Of a stretch of DNA of 5,682 nucleotides, positions 1 to 5,682 are shown in pieces. Position 1 is the stretch's first letter. Each line of letters opens with the position of its first letter. The stretch comes from an uncultured Caulobacteraceae bacterium (GTDB taxonomy: Bacteria; Pseudomonadota; Alphaproteobacteria; Caulobacterales; Caulobacteraceae). Made by a program: the position numbers and the translations under genes. The stretch is taken from positions 1 through 5,682 of the forward strand of contig CAMLKO010000079.1 in the NCBI GenBank assembly GCA_946480495.1. The letters are read 5' to 3'. The notes below the pieces were generated by a model that was given only the letters and a program-made list of their open reading frames with translations, was not told the DNA's origin and made no database searches.

Positions 1-765
1 GGCCACACGGGCGGCGAGAGCGAGACCGTCATCGGCAAGTGGCTGAAGCGGCGCGGCCGGCGCGACGACGTGGTGGTCGCGACCAAGCTCGGGATGTGGC
101 CAAAGCACCTGGGCCTCAAGCGCGAGACCATCATGGCGGCGGCCGAGGAGTCGCTGCAGCGGCTGCAGACCGACTACATCGACCTCTACCAGTCGCACCG
201 CGACGATGCGGAGACGCCGCTGGACGAGACGCTGGAGGCGTTCTCGCGGCTGGTCGAGCAGGGAAAGGTCCGCGCGATCGGGGCGTCCAACTATGAGGCG
301 CCGCGCCTTCGCGAGGCGCTGAAGGTTTCGGCGGACAAGGCCATCCCGCGCTACGAGACGCTGCAGCCGGCCTACAACCTCATGGACCGGCGCATCGAAG
401 GCGAGCTGCAGCAGCTCTGCGTCGAGGAGGGGATCGGCATCATCTCCTACTACGGGCTGGCCAGCGGCTTCCTGACGGGCAAGTACCGGTCCGAAGCCGA
501 CCTCGGCAAAAGCCCGCGCGGCGGCGGGGTGAAGAAGTATCTCAACGATCAGGGCATGCGGGTCCTGGCGGCGCTGGACCAGACGGCCGCCGAGCTGACC
601 GCGAGCCCCGCGCAGGTGGCGCTGGCCTGGGTGATGAGCCGTCCGGCGGTGACCGCGCCGCTGGCGAGCGCGACCAGCCTGACGCAGCTGGAAGACATCA
701 TGGGTTCGGCGCGGCTGACCCTGACGCCCGAGCAGATCAAGCGGCTCGACCAGGTCAGCGCCTGA
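1..765 (+). CDS. Aldo/keto reductase, 5'-truncated by the window edge
   Basis: The frame is open from base 1 and ends at TGA 763-765, giving 254 visible residues. The family usually has about 310-350, so some 60-80 N-terminal residues lie outside the window. They include the catalytic Asp and Tyr: the visible GHTGGESE segment normally follows the DTA-x-x-Y motif closely. Seen here are the catalytic Lys (VATK, K29), the active-site His (YQSH, H66), and the strand and cofactor-side motifs GASNY (94-98), LQPAYN (121-126) and LASGFLTGKYR (153-163). The C-terminal part, with ALAWVMSRP and a PLASATSLTQLE stretch, is the usual NADP-binding tail. Family members reduce aldehydes or ketones with NADPH in the cytosol; the substrate cannot be read from sequence. 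The GTG at 70 is an internal Val codon, not the start. The gene converges on the PAS gene. Confidence 0.95.
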   Translation, partial: GHTGGESETVIGKWLKRRGRRDDVVVATKLGMWPKHLGLKRETIMAAAEESLQRLQTDYIDLYQSHRDDAETPLDETLEAFSRLVEQGKVRAIGASNYEAPRLREALKVSADKAIPRYETLQPAYNLMDRRIEGELQQLCVEEGIGIISYYGLASGFLTGKYRSEADLGKSPRGGGVKKYLNDQGMRVLAALDQTAAELTASPAQVALAWVMSRPAVTAPLASATSLTQLEDIMGSARLTLTPEQIKRLDQVSA

Positions 766-771
766 AGAGAC

Positions 772-865
772 GAGGCGGGGGCGTGTCCAGGGAGTAGAGG
801 GCCGGCTCTCTCGACGCCCAGCCCACGGCGTCCCACCGAACCCTCAGGGTGCACGCCCCCGCCTC
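772..865 (+). other. Cloverleaf-like structured intergenic element with 14-bp terminal inverted repeats
   Basis: Bases 772-785 (gaggcgggggcgtg) and 852-865 (cacgcccccgcctc) are perfect reverse complements. A G-U pair at 786/851 extends the stem. Three hairpins nest inside: 796-811 (six pairs, CCGG loop, one G-U), 813-818 with 827-832 (gacgcc/ggcgtc, 8-nt loop), and 840-850 (accc/gggt, UCA loop). Together they make a four-way junction of 94 nt that starts six bases after the reductase stop. Both G-U pairs exist only on the + strand and would be A-C mismatches on the other, which weakly favours a + strand RNA. It could be a structured 3' untranslated region, a 3'-derived small RNA, or one copy of a dispersed palindromic repeat. 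It has no tRNA motifs. The inverted repeats are certain; the function is unknown. Confidence 0.5.
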
Positions 866-866
866 T

Positions 867-897
867 ACCCCTCCGCTGAGAGGCTGGAGGGGTGTTT
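867..897 (+). terminator. Probable intrinsic terminator of the aldo/keto reductase gene
   Basis: The perfect 8-bp inverted repeat acccctcc (867-874) / ggaggggt (886-893) has an 11-nt loop and is followed on the + strand by gttt (894-897). The T tract is short, as is common in GC-rich alphaproteobacteria. Read on the - strand the hairpin is followed by agagg, with no T run, so it fits the reductase transcript better than the PAS transcript. The stem also limits read-through into the antisense of the PAS gene, whose stop codon lies at 900-902. Confidence 0.55.
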
Positions 898-899
898 CG

Positions 900-1451
900 T
901 CAGGCGATCTGGCGCCCGTTGATGACCGCGAGCCGAAGCCGGGGCTCCAGCTCGAGTGAACTGGCCGTGCTGACGACGCCGATCACCGAAAGCTCGCGCG
1001 CGGCGCCTTCCTCCAGCCGCTGCACGAGCGCGGTCGGCTGGTAGAGGCCGATGAAGCGGTCGGCCTCGCCGTCGGGGGCGGCCAGCGGCGCGAGCAGCAC
1101 CTCCATCGGGAAGGGCTCGAGCCCGTGGGCCGTCACCTCGGCGTTGATCACGATGGGATCGGCGTTGGCGCGGCAGAGCTCGAAGGCGGCCTGGACCCGG
1201 GAGCGGTCGCGGCGGCTCCACAGCGGCAGGGCCTGTTCGCCCTTCAGCTCGCGCCCGTGCATGTCGGCGACGAAGCCGCCGCTGAGACGAAACCGGTACC
1301 GGCCGGGGCCCTCGCGCTCCAGCATGAACACCTGCGGCAGCAGGTCGGCGAACGCGCCCGGATCGATGGCGATGCGCGGCGGCAGGGCATGATCCCCCCT
1401 CACGCTTCGCCAATAATCGACGAGCCGTTCTGTATTCGAATGAAACACCAT
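900..1451 (-). CDS. Single-domain PAS protein (PAS_5-like)
   Basis: The protein has 183 residues from ATG at 1451. Its layout matches the PAS_5 (PF07310) type found mainly in alphaproteobacteria. It opens with a helix, LVDYWRS (residues 10-16). A LPPRIAIDPGAFADLLPQVFMLE stretch follows (about 23-45), then the core strand RYRFRLSGGFVADMHGREL (51-69), a helix around RVQAAFELCR (85-94), and closing strands PMEVLLAPLA and DRFIGLYQP (115-139). The last 40 residues are a basic tail without a recognisable domain. No kinase, GGDEF or HTH output domain is present, so it probably senses a ligand or binds a partner protein. Caulobacter has a single-domain PAS protein, MopJ, that affects motility and cell-cycle regulators; orthology is not claimed. 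A TTG at 1499 would add 16 residues but lies inside the -24 promoter element, so ATG 1451 is preferred. Confidence 0.85.
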   Translation of the reverse strand: MVFHSNTERLVDYWRSVRGDHALPPRIAIDPGAFADLLPQVFMLEREGPGRYRFRLSGGFVADMHGRELKGEQALPLWSRRDRSRVQAAFELCRANADPIVINAEVTAHGLEPFPMEVLLAPLAAPDGEADRFIGLYQPTALVQRLEEGAARELSVIGVVSTASSLELEPRLRLAVINGRQIA

Positions 1452-1456
1452 GGCCC

Positions 1457-1480
1457 ACCACCCTTTGTTTTTCGGGTGGT
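1457..1480. promoter_or_regulatory. 7-bp inverted repeat over the predicted PAS-gene transcription start
   Basis: The arms accaccc (1457-1463) and gggtggt (1474-1480) are perfect reverse complements, separated by 10 T-rich bases. On the coding (-) strand, the gene-proximal arm gggtggt is also the likely ribosome binding site of the PAS gene, six bases before ATG 1451. If transcription starts near 1472, the distal arm is not transcribed. The repeat would then be a DNA operator or chance rather than an mRNA hairpin. If RNA also arrives from the upstream M16 gene, both arms are present and the ribosome site could be masked in that longer message. Confidence 0.35.
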
Positions 1481-1482
1481 CG

Positions 1483-1499
1483 TGCAATTTCCACGCCAA
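1483..1499 (-). promoter_or_regulatory. Sigma-54 (RpoN) -24/-12 promoter of the PAS gene
   Basis: Read on the - strand the sequence is TTGGCGTGGAAATTGCA. Against the consensus YTGGCACG-N4-TTGCW it departs only at two -24-side positions (A to G and C to T). The invariant GG (1497-1496) and GC (1485-1484) are exactly 12 bp apart, as sigma-54 requires. The predicted start is near 1472, giving a leader of about 21 nt that is A-rich and then contains AAAGGGTGG before the ATG at 1451. Sigma-54 promoters need an enhancer-binding activator; I found no activator site I would defend. The match and spacing are read directly; promoter activity is inferred. Confidence 0.6.
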
Positions 1500-1525
1500 G
1501 TGGAGTCGTTCCGCTACGGCACAGC

Positions 1526-4417
1526 TTAGCGGGGGCGGACCACCAGTTTCCAGGCCTTGTCGTCGGTCAGGAACTGCCGGGCGGCGGCCTGCACGTCGGC
1601 GGCGCTGACCCGTTCGGTCTGGGCCAGCAGCGAGCGGATGGCGTCCAGGCGGCGCGGGTCGCCCTGGGCATAGGAGAGCTCGGAGACCCAGTATTCGTTG
1701 GTCGCCTGGGCCTTCTCCAGCTGCTCCAGCCGCGGCTTGCGGGCCCGCTCCAGCAGGTCGGGGGAGACGGGCTTGTCGCGAAGCTCGGCGGCGATCTCGC
1801 CGGCCTTGGCGTAGAAGTCGGGGATTTTCGCGGGCGGCACTTCGACCTGGGCGGAGATGTAGCCCCAGCCGGGGAAGGTGGTGCTCTGGTTGTAGCCGAC
1901 GTTGGGCGAATAGGTCGCGCCGGCGTTCTCGCGCAGCTCCTCGATCAGGCGGATCTCGAAGGCCTCGCCGAGCACGGCGATGGTGCGGGCGAGCTGGGGA
2001 TTGGCGAAGAAGTCCTGCGTCTTCCAGGCGACCAGCGCGATGGCCTGGTCGGCGCGGCCCTTGTGGGTCTCGACCAGGGGGCCGCCGGGCGCGGGGAAGC
2101 CGGTGGATTGGGCCTCGGCCGAGGACGTCGCGGCCTGGGGCCGGGCGGGCAGGGCGCCGAAGGTGTCGGCCACGGCCTCGATCGCCTTGTCGACGGTGAT
2201 GTCGCCCACCATCACCACCTCGATCTCGCCGTCCGCCAGCGAGGGCGCGACCTGCGCCTGCAGCTCGGCGAGCGAGGCGTGGGCGATCTCCTGCCGGGAA
2301 GGGAAGGTCCAGCGGCGGTCGCCGGCGTGCAGCAGGCCCGCGAGGTCGCGGCCCAGCACGCCGGAGTCGGTCGCCTCATACTGATCGTGCAGCGTGGCGG
2401 CGTAGCTCTTGATGCGCTCGAAGGCCTCGGGCCGCCAGCCGGGCTCGGCGACATAGGCCGCCAGCACCTGCAGCTGGGTGGGCGCGTCCTCGGTGCGCGT
2501 CTGTCCCGAGAGGGTGAAGCTGCCGTTCTCGACGCCGAAGTCGGCGCCATAGACCTTCGAGGCCAGGACGCGCTCGGTGTCCTCGGCGCTGATCTGCTTC
2601 AAGCCCCCCTCGACGATGGCGGACGTGGCCCAGATCAGGCTCTGCCGGTCGCGGGGGAGGGCGAGGCGGCCCTTGCCGACGTTGACGCGGACCAGCACCT
2701 GCTCCTTGCGGAACTTGGTCGGCTTGACGGTCAGGCGCACGCCGTTGGCGAAGCGGACGAAGACGGTGTCGAGGTCGGGGATCTCGTGCTGCTCGACCAC
2801 CTGGCCCGAGGGCCCGAAGGTCTCGTAGGGCCAGTCGACCACGGCAGGCGCGGCCGGCGGGGTCACGGCGACCGCCTGCGAGGCCTTCAGCGCATCCAGC
2901 ACCGTCGTCTCGCCGCCGGGCACGGGATCGGGGCTGGCCAGGAAGACCAGCGGCCCTGAACCGGCGAAGGCGGCGCGCAGGGCCTGCGAGACCTGCTCGG
3001 CCTTCAGGTCCTTCACGGCGGCCTCGAAGGTGGCGAGGTCCTCGGCCGGCGAGGTGACGATGCGGTCTTCCTCCAGGCTGCCGACGATCTGGCCGGCCAG
3101 CGACGGGGTGCGGCGGGTCGCGGCGGCGTCGGCGGCGGTCTTCAGCTGGACGCGGTATTCGGCGATCTCGCGGTCGAGCTCGTCCTGGCGCACGCCGAAC
3201 TGCGCCGCGCGGCGCTGCTCGCGCTCGATGGCGGCCAGACCGTCCTGCCAGTCGCCCGGCTTGGCGGTCACCGAAAGCGTGGCGATCTCGGCGGCGCGGA
3301 ACTGGTTGCTGCGGAACCCGGCCGCCGCGATGAAGGGCGGGTTCTCCGAGCGGGCGATGGCCTCCAGCCGGCGGTTCAGGACCGCAAAGCCGAGCCGCTC
3401 GCGCCAGTCCTGCTTGCGCTTCTCAAGCGTGTCGGGGGCAAGGTCGGGCGGGGAGACCCAGGCCATCTGCAGGCCAAGCTGGGCGCCCGGTTCGACGGCG
3501 ACCAGGGCCTCCGCGCCGCGCTTCAGCGGCTGGCCGAGGTCGGGGTCGATGCCGGGCGCGGCGGCGGGCCTCCAGTCGGCGAAGGTCGCGCGGATCTTCG
3601 CCTCCATCTGGTCGACGTCGAAGTCGCCGACGGCGACCAGCACGGCGCGGTCGGGGCGGTACCATTCCTTATAGAAGTCGGCGATCAGGCCGGCCGGAGC
3701 GGTCTCGAGGACCTTCACGTCGCCGATGGGATAGCGAAGCGGCGGGCGCTGGCCCTGCATCAGAAAGCCCAGCCGCTGCTTGAAGATGCGGTAGGCGGGC
3801 GTGTCGCGGCTGCGCTCCTCCGACAGCACCACGCCGCGCTCGCGGTCGACGGCGTCGGGGGCGATGGTGAGTTCGCTGGCGGTCTGGCGCAGGAGCTTGA
3901 GGCTGTCGTCGACGGTGGACTCGTCCGTCTTCGGCAGGTCGAGCATGTAGACGGTCTCGTCCCAGGAGGTCGACGCGTTGGTGTCGGCGCCGAAGGCCAG
4001 CCCGTGGCGCTCCAGCATCTTGATCATCTCGCCTTCGGGGACGTCCTTCGAACCGTTGAAGGCCATGTGCTCCAGGAAGTGCGCCAGGCCCGCCTGCGCG
4101 TCGGTCTCCATCAGCGAGCCCGCGCCGAAGTGCAGGCGAAGCGAGGCCTGGCCGGGCGGGGTGGCGTTCTTCTGGATGGCGTAGCGCATGCCGTTGGGCA
4201 GCGAGCCGAAGCGGATGTCGGGCGCGGCGGGGAGGTCGCTGAGCGCCTGGGGCCATTGGCCGGGCTTCAGCTGGACGGGCGCGGGCGCAGCCGCCGGCGC
4301 GGCGGCCTGCGGCTGGGCGGGCGCCGCGCGGTGAAGCAGCGGCAGCTGCCAGTGGGCGCAGGAGGCGAGGAGCAGGGCGGCCGCGGCGAGGGCCGCGGAG
4401 CGCGGTAGACGGATCAT
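1526..4417 (-). CDS. M16 family zinc metallopeptidase (insulinase/PqqL-like), lipoprotein
   Basis: The protein has 963 residues. A lipoprotein signal with lipobox LASC makes C20 the lipidated residue; the next residue is Ala rather than Asp, which predicts outer-membrane sorting. An Ala/Pro-rich linker follows to about residue 50. The first M16 domain has the inverted zinc motif HFLEH (H113, E116, H117). The third ligand is probably E193 in RERGVVLSEE, 75 residues downstream; E200 is an alternative. Middle domains span about 235-500 and 540-760. The last, non-catalytic domain has LRENAGATY (828-836), whose Arg/Tyr pair is the usual substrate-anchoring pair. The full four-domain length is like E. 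coli PqqL (about 930). It should degrade peptides in the periplasm; the substrate is unknown. An in-frame TAG just upstream (4423-4421) makes ATG 4417 the first ATG. GGGAC at about 4430-4426 is a weak ribosome site. The PAS gene lies 74 bp downstream on the same strand. Confidence 0.95.
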   Translation of the reverse strand: MIRLPRSAALAAAALLLASCAHWQLPLLHRAAPAQPQAAAPAAAPAPVQLKPGQWPQALSDLPAAPDIRFGSLPNGMRYAIQKNATPPGQASLRLHFGAGSLMETDAQAGLAHFLEHMAFNGSKDVPEGEMIKMLERHGLAFGADTNASTSWDETVYMLDLPKTDESTVDDSLKLLRQTASELTIAPDAVDRERGVVLSEERSRDTPAYRIFKQRLGFLMQGQRPPLRYPIGDVKVLETAPAGLIADFYKEWYRPDRAVLVAVGDFDVDQMEAKIRATFADWRPAAAPGIDPDLGQPLKRGAEALVAVEPGAQLGLQMAWVSPPDLAPDTLEKRKQDWRERLGFAVLNRRLEAIARSENPPFIAAAGFRSNQFRAAEIATLSVTAKPGDWQDGLAAIEREQRRAAQFGVRQDELDREIAEYRVQLKTAADAAATRRTPSLAGQIVGSLEEDRIVTSPAEDLATFEAAVKDLKAEQVSQALRAAFAGSGPLVFLASPDPVPGGETTVLDALKASQAVAVTPPAAPAVVDWPYETFGPSGQVVEQHEIPDLDTVFVRFANGVRLTVKPTKFRKEQVLVRVNVGKGRLALPRDRQSLIWATSAIVEGGLKQISAEDTERVLASKVYGADFGVENGSFTLSGQTRTEDAPTQLQVLAAYVAEPGWRPEAFERIKSYAATLHDQYEATDSGVLGRDLAGLLHAGDRRWTFPSRQEIAHASLAELQAQVAPSLADGEIEVVMVGDITVDKAIEAVADTFGALPARPQAATSSAEAQSTGFPAPGGPLVETHKGRADQAIALVAWKTQDFFANPQLARTIAVLGEAFEIRLIEELRENAGATYSPNVGYNQSTTFPGWGYISAQVEVPPAKIPDFYAKAGEIAAELRDKPVSPDLLERARKPRLEQLEKAQATNEYWVSELSYAQGDPRRLDAIRSLLAQTERVSAADVQAAARQFLTDDKAWKLVVRPR

Positions 4418-4526
4418 AAGCTAAGTCCCGGCTTGAACGGCAGGCGCGCGCACCTTCGCCGCCGACGTTGGCCGGTGCAAGGCGCCATTGCTGCGCCCGG
4501 CCTTCAGCGGCTAGGGATGGACGGGC
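4418..4526. promoter_or_regulatory. Divergent intergenic region between the M16 and rhomboid genes
   Basis: This 109-bp gap must hold the promoters for the M16 gene (leftward) and probably the rhomboid gene (rightward). No strong -35/-10 pair is visible in either direction. It contains a near-palindrome, GCAAGGCGCCATTGC (4477-4491), in which gcaa and ttgc flank a ggcgcc core with one extra base. That is a candidate shared operator, but short palindromes are common in such GC-rich DNA. Confidence 0.35.
4513..4520 (+). promoter_or_regulatory. Ribosome binding site of the rhomboid gene
   Basis: AGGGATGG lies six bases before ATG 4527. An in-frame TAG at 4512-4514 overlaps it and rules out any start further upstream. 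The ATG at 4517 inside this motif is in another frame. Confidence 0.6.
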
Positions 4527-5195
4527 ATGAGCGATCCCATCCTCGACGAAGCCCCGCCGCGGCGTGAGCCCATCTTCAACGCCCCCTGGCCGGCGATGAC
4601 GCTAACCCTCCTGCTGATCGCCAGCTTCGTGATCCAGCTGCAGCTGCCCGAGCGGGTGTGGGCGGACTATGTCCTCACCCCCGCGGTGGTGATGCAGTAC
4701 GGACGGTGGGAGACGCTGGTCACGCCGCTCTTCCTGCACGGCGGCTGGATCCACGTGCTGATGAATGCGACCGCGGCGCTGGCCTTCGGCGCGCCGGTGG
4801 CCAGGCTGCTGGGGCTCGACCTGCGCGGCGGCGCGGCCTTCTTTCTTCTCTTCCTGGTCTGCGGGGTGCTCTCGAGCCTGGGATACGTGATGGCGCACCC
4901 GAGCAGCCTGCTGCCGGTGGTGGGCGCCTCGGGCGCGGTTTCCGGGCTGATGGGCGGGGCCTCGCGGCTGATGGACCGGCGGGGCGTGCTCGGCCCGCTG
5001 ATCAGCCGCACGACCGTCGGCATGGCGGTGGCGTGGACCATCGTGAACCTGATCATCGGCTATGTGCCGGTGATGCCGGGGACCGGCGGGGCGGGGATCG
5101 CCTGGGAGGCGCACGTGGCCGGCTACTTCGCCGGACTGGTGCTGATCGCCCCCTTCGCCCGGCTGTTTGGCCACAATCCGGTCACAAACGGTTGA
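4527..5195 (+). CDS. Rhomboid family intramembrane serine protease
   Basis: The protein has 222 residues: a short cytoplasmic tail (about 1-20), then about six membrane segments (roughly 22-40, 64-90, 102-122, 131-148, 162-182, 196-214). The catalytic Ser is S135 in GASGAVSG and its partner His is H196 in EAHVAGYFAG. H76 and N80 in HGGWIHVLMN match the HxxxN residues that line the active site and oxyanion hole in GlpG. All key residues are present, so it should be active rather than a pseudo-rhomboid. Rhomboids cut transmembrane segments of other inner-membrane proteins; the substrate cannot be inferred. There is no extra N-terminal cytoplasmic domain of the GlpG kind. The start is fixed by an upstream in-frame stop and a good ribosome site. 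The CBS gene follows after 57 bp with no visible terminator between, so cotranscription is possible. Confidence 0.95.
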   Translation: MSDPILDEAPPRREPIFNAPWPAMTLTLLLIASFVIQLQLPERVWADYVLTPAVVMQYGRWETLVTPLFLHGGWIHVLMNATAALAFGAPVARLLGLDLRGGAAFFLLFLVCGVLSSLGYVMAHPSSLLPVVGASGAVSGLMGGASRLMDRRGVLGPLISRTTVGMAVAWTIVNLIIGYVPVMPGTGGAGIAWEAHVAGYFAGLVLIAPFARLFGHNPVTNG

Positions 5196-5230
5196 TTCGC
5201 GGAGCCGATTGCGAGACGCTCTCCTTCCGA

Positions 5231-5249
5231 AACGTCTAGGGAGGACGTT
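5231..5249 (+). promoter_or_regulatory. Hairpin presenting the CBS-gene Shine-Dalgarno in its loop
   Basis: AACGTC (5231-5236) and GACGTT (5244-5249) are perfect reverse complements around a 7-nt loop, TAGGGAG. The Shine-Dalgarno AGGGAGGA (5238-5245) sits in the loop and the first bases of the right arm, seven bases before the GTG start at 5253. The strong ribosome site decides that GTG start. The hairpin could modulate translation, or the repeat could be a protein binding site. Confidence 0.45.
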
Positions 5250-5252
5250 CCA

Positions 5253-5682
5253 GTGCTGGTTTCGCAGATTCTGAAGGACAAGGGCGACATCGTCTTCACC
5301 GTCTCTCCGACCGAGACGATGCACGCCGTCGCAACCCAACTTCACGCCCGCCGCGTGGGCGCGGTGGTGGTGGTGGACGACGAGGGCGCCGTCGTCGGCA
5401 TCCTCTCGGAGCGCGACATCGTAAGCTCCGTCGCCAAGGACGGCATCGGGGCGCTCGATCAGACCATCGACTGCTGCATGACCCGCGACGTGATCTTCGC
5501 CACGCCCGGCGAGACGGTGGACTCGCTCCTCTCGCGCATGACCGACCGCCGCATCCGCCACCTGCCGGTGGTCAAGGACGGGCGGCTGGCCGGCATCGTC
5601 TCGATCGGCGACCTGGTGAAGTCGAAGATCTCCGAGGTCGAGGCCGAGGCCGACGGGCTCAAACAGTACATCGCTGCGGGCT
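5253..5682 (+). CDS. Two-CBS-domain protein, 3'-truncated by the window edge
   Basis: From GTG 5253, 143 residues are visible and no stop is reached. Stand-alone CBS-pair proteins are commonly about 140-150 residues, so only a few are likely missing. The first CBS domain covers about residues 4-62 (MLVSQILKDKG, then VVGILSERDIV at 47-57). The second covers about 73-127 (CCMTRDV, then RIRHLPVVKDGRLAGIVSIGDLV at 100-122). A charged helix follows (KISEVEAEADGLKQYI). Such pairs form a Bateman module that binds adenosine nucleotides and usually regulates a partner. No catalytic or DNA-binding domain is present here, so the partner is unknown. The start is supported by the ribosome site AGGGAGGA and by the typical N-terminus. 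It follows the rhomboid gene on the same strand; a functional link is not shown. Confidence 0.93.
   Translation, partial: MLVSQILKDKGDIVFTVSPTETMHAVATQLHARRVGAVVVVDDEGAVVGILSERDIVSSVAKDGIGALDQTIDCCMTRDVIFATPGETVDSLLSRMTDRRIRHLPVVKDGRLAGIVSIGDLVKSKISEVEAEADGLKQYIAAG

Noticed and set aside
549..854. A 101-codon - strand frame over the reductase end and the intergenic structure
   Set aside because: Antisense to the reductase C-terminus, no domain, and its first part merely translates the palindromic element.
1449..1499. TTG at 1499 as the start of the PAS protein (199 residues)
   Set aside because: It falls inside the -24 element of the sigma-54 promoter, and the extra residues precede the usual PAS_5 N-terminus. 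ATG 1451 has a better ribosome site.
1571..1590. A CCGGCAG half-site about 100 bp upstream of the predicted PAS start as an enhancer (FlbD-like) site
   Set aside because: Only a short GC-rich half match, inside the M16 coding sequence; it is not distinguishable from codon content.
2063..2959. A 298-codon open frame on the + strand inside the M16 gene
   Set aside because: Gly/Leu/Arg-rich product without recognisable motifs, fully antisense to a well-supported peptidase; a composition artefact.
4488..4517. TTGCTGC...GCTAGGGA as a housekeeping promoter for the rhomboid gene
   Set aside because: Several -10 and -35 mismatches, and it would place the start at or almost at the ATG, leaving the good ribosome site untranscribed.
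4602..5561. A 319-codon open frame on the - strand across the rhomboid and CBS genes
   Set aside because: Its product is a low-complexity His/Arg/Ala-rich string with no domain, and it lies antisense to two clear genes. Long antisense frames are expected in DNA this GC-rich.

Overview
The window is GC-rich (roughly 70%), with little non-coding DNA. It looks like the chromosome of an alphaproteobacterium, most likely a Caulobacteraceae member such as Phenylobacterium or Caulobacter. That guess rests on base composition, a PAS_5-type single-domain protein of a kind common in alphaproteobacteria, scarce GANTC (CcrM-type) sites, and a -24/-12 promoter of the kind used there for flagellar and developmental genes. 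No mobile element, CRISPR array, rRNA or tRNA was seen; this is ordinary core-type chromosome.

Layout, left to right. (1) Positions 1-765, + strand: the 3' three quarters of an aldo/keto reductase gene whose start lies outside the window. (2) Positions 766-899: a convergent intergenic region with strong secondary structure. It holds a 94-nt cloverleaf-like element closed by a perfect 14-bp stem, then a second 8-bp hairpin with a short T-rich tail that probably ends the reductase transcript. (3) Positions 900-1451, - strand: a small PAS-domain protein. Its upstream region (1452-1525) carries a well-spaced sigma-54 type promoter, an inverted repeat over the predicted transcription start, and a GANTC site. 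(4) Positions 1526-4417, - strand: a large M16 zinc-peptidase lipoprotein lying directly upstream of the PAS gene on the same strand. (5) Positions 4418-4526: a divergent intergenic region. (6) Positions 4527-5195, + strand: a rhomboid intramembrane serine protease. (7) From 5253 to the right edge, + strand: a GTG-started protein made of two CBS domains, complete except for its last few residues and stop. Its Shine-Dalgarno sequence sits in the loop of a small hairpin.

How the genes fit together. Two are envelope proteases: the M16 lipoprotein, predicted to be in the outer membrane, and the inner-membrane rhomboid. They are divergently transcribed from a 109-bp gap. The PAS and CBS proteins are small ligand-sensing modules with no output domain. 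No shared pathway can be shown from the sequence. The M16 and PAS genes may be partly cotranscribed, but the PAS gene appears to have its own sigma-54 promoter, which is the most specific regulatory signal here. I do not see a convincing new defence or mobile system.
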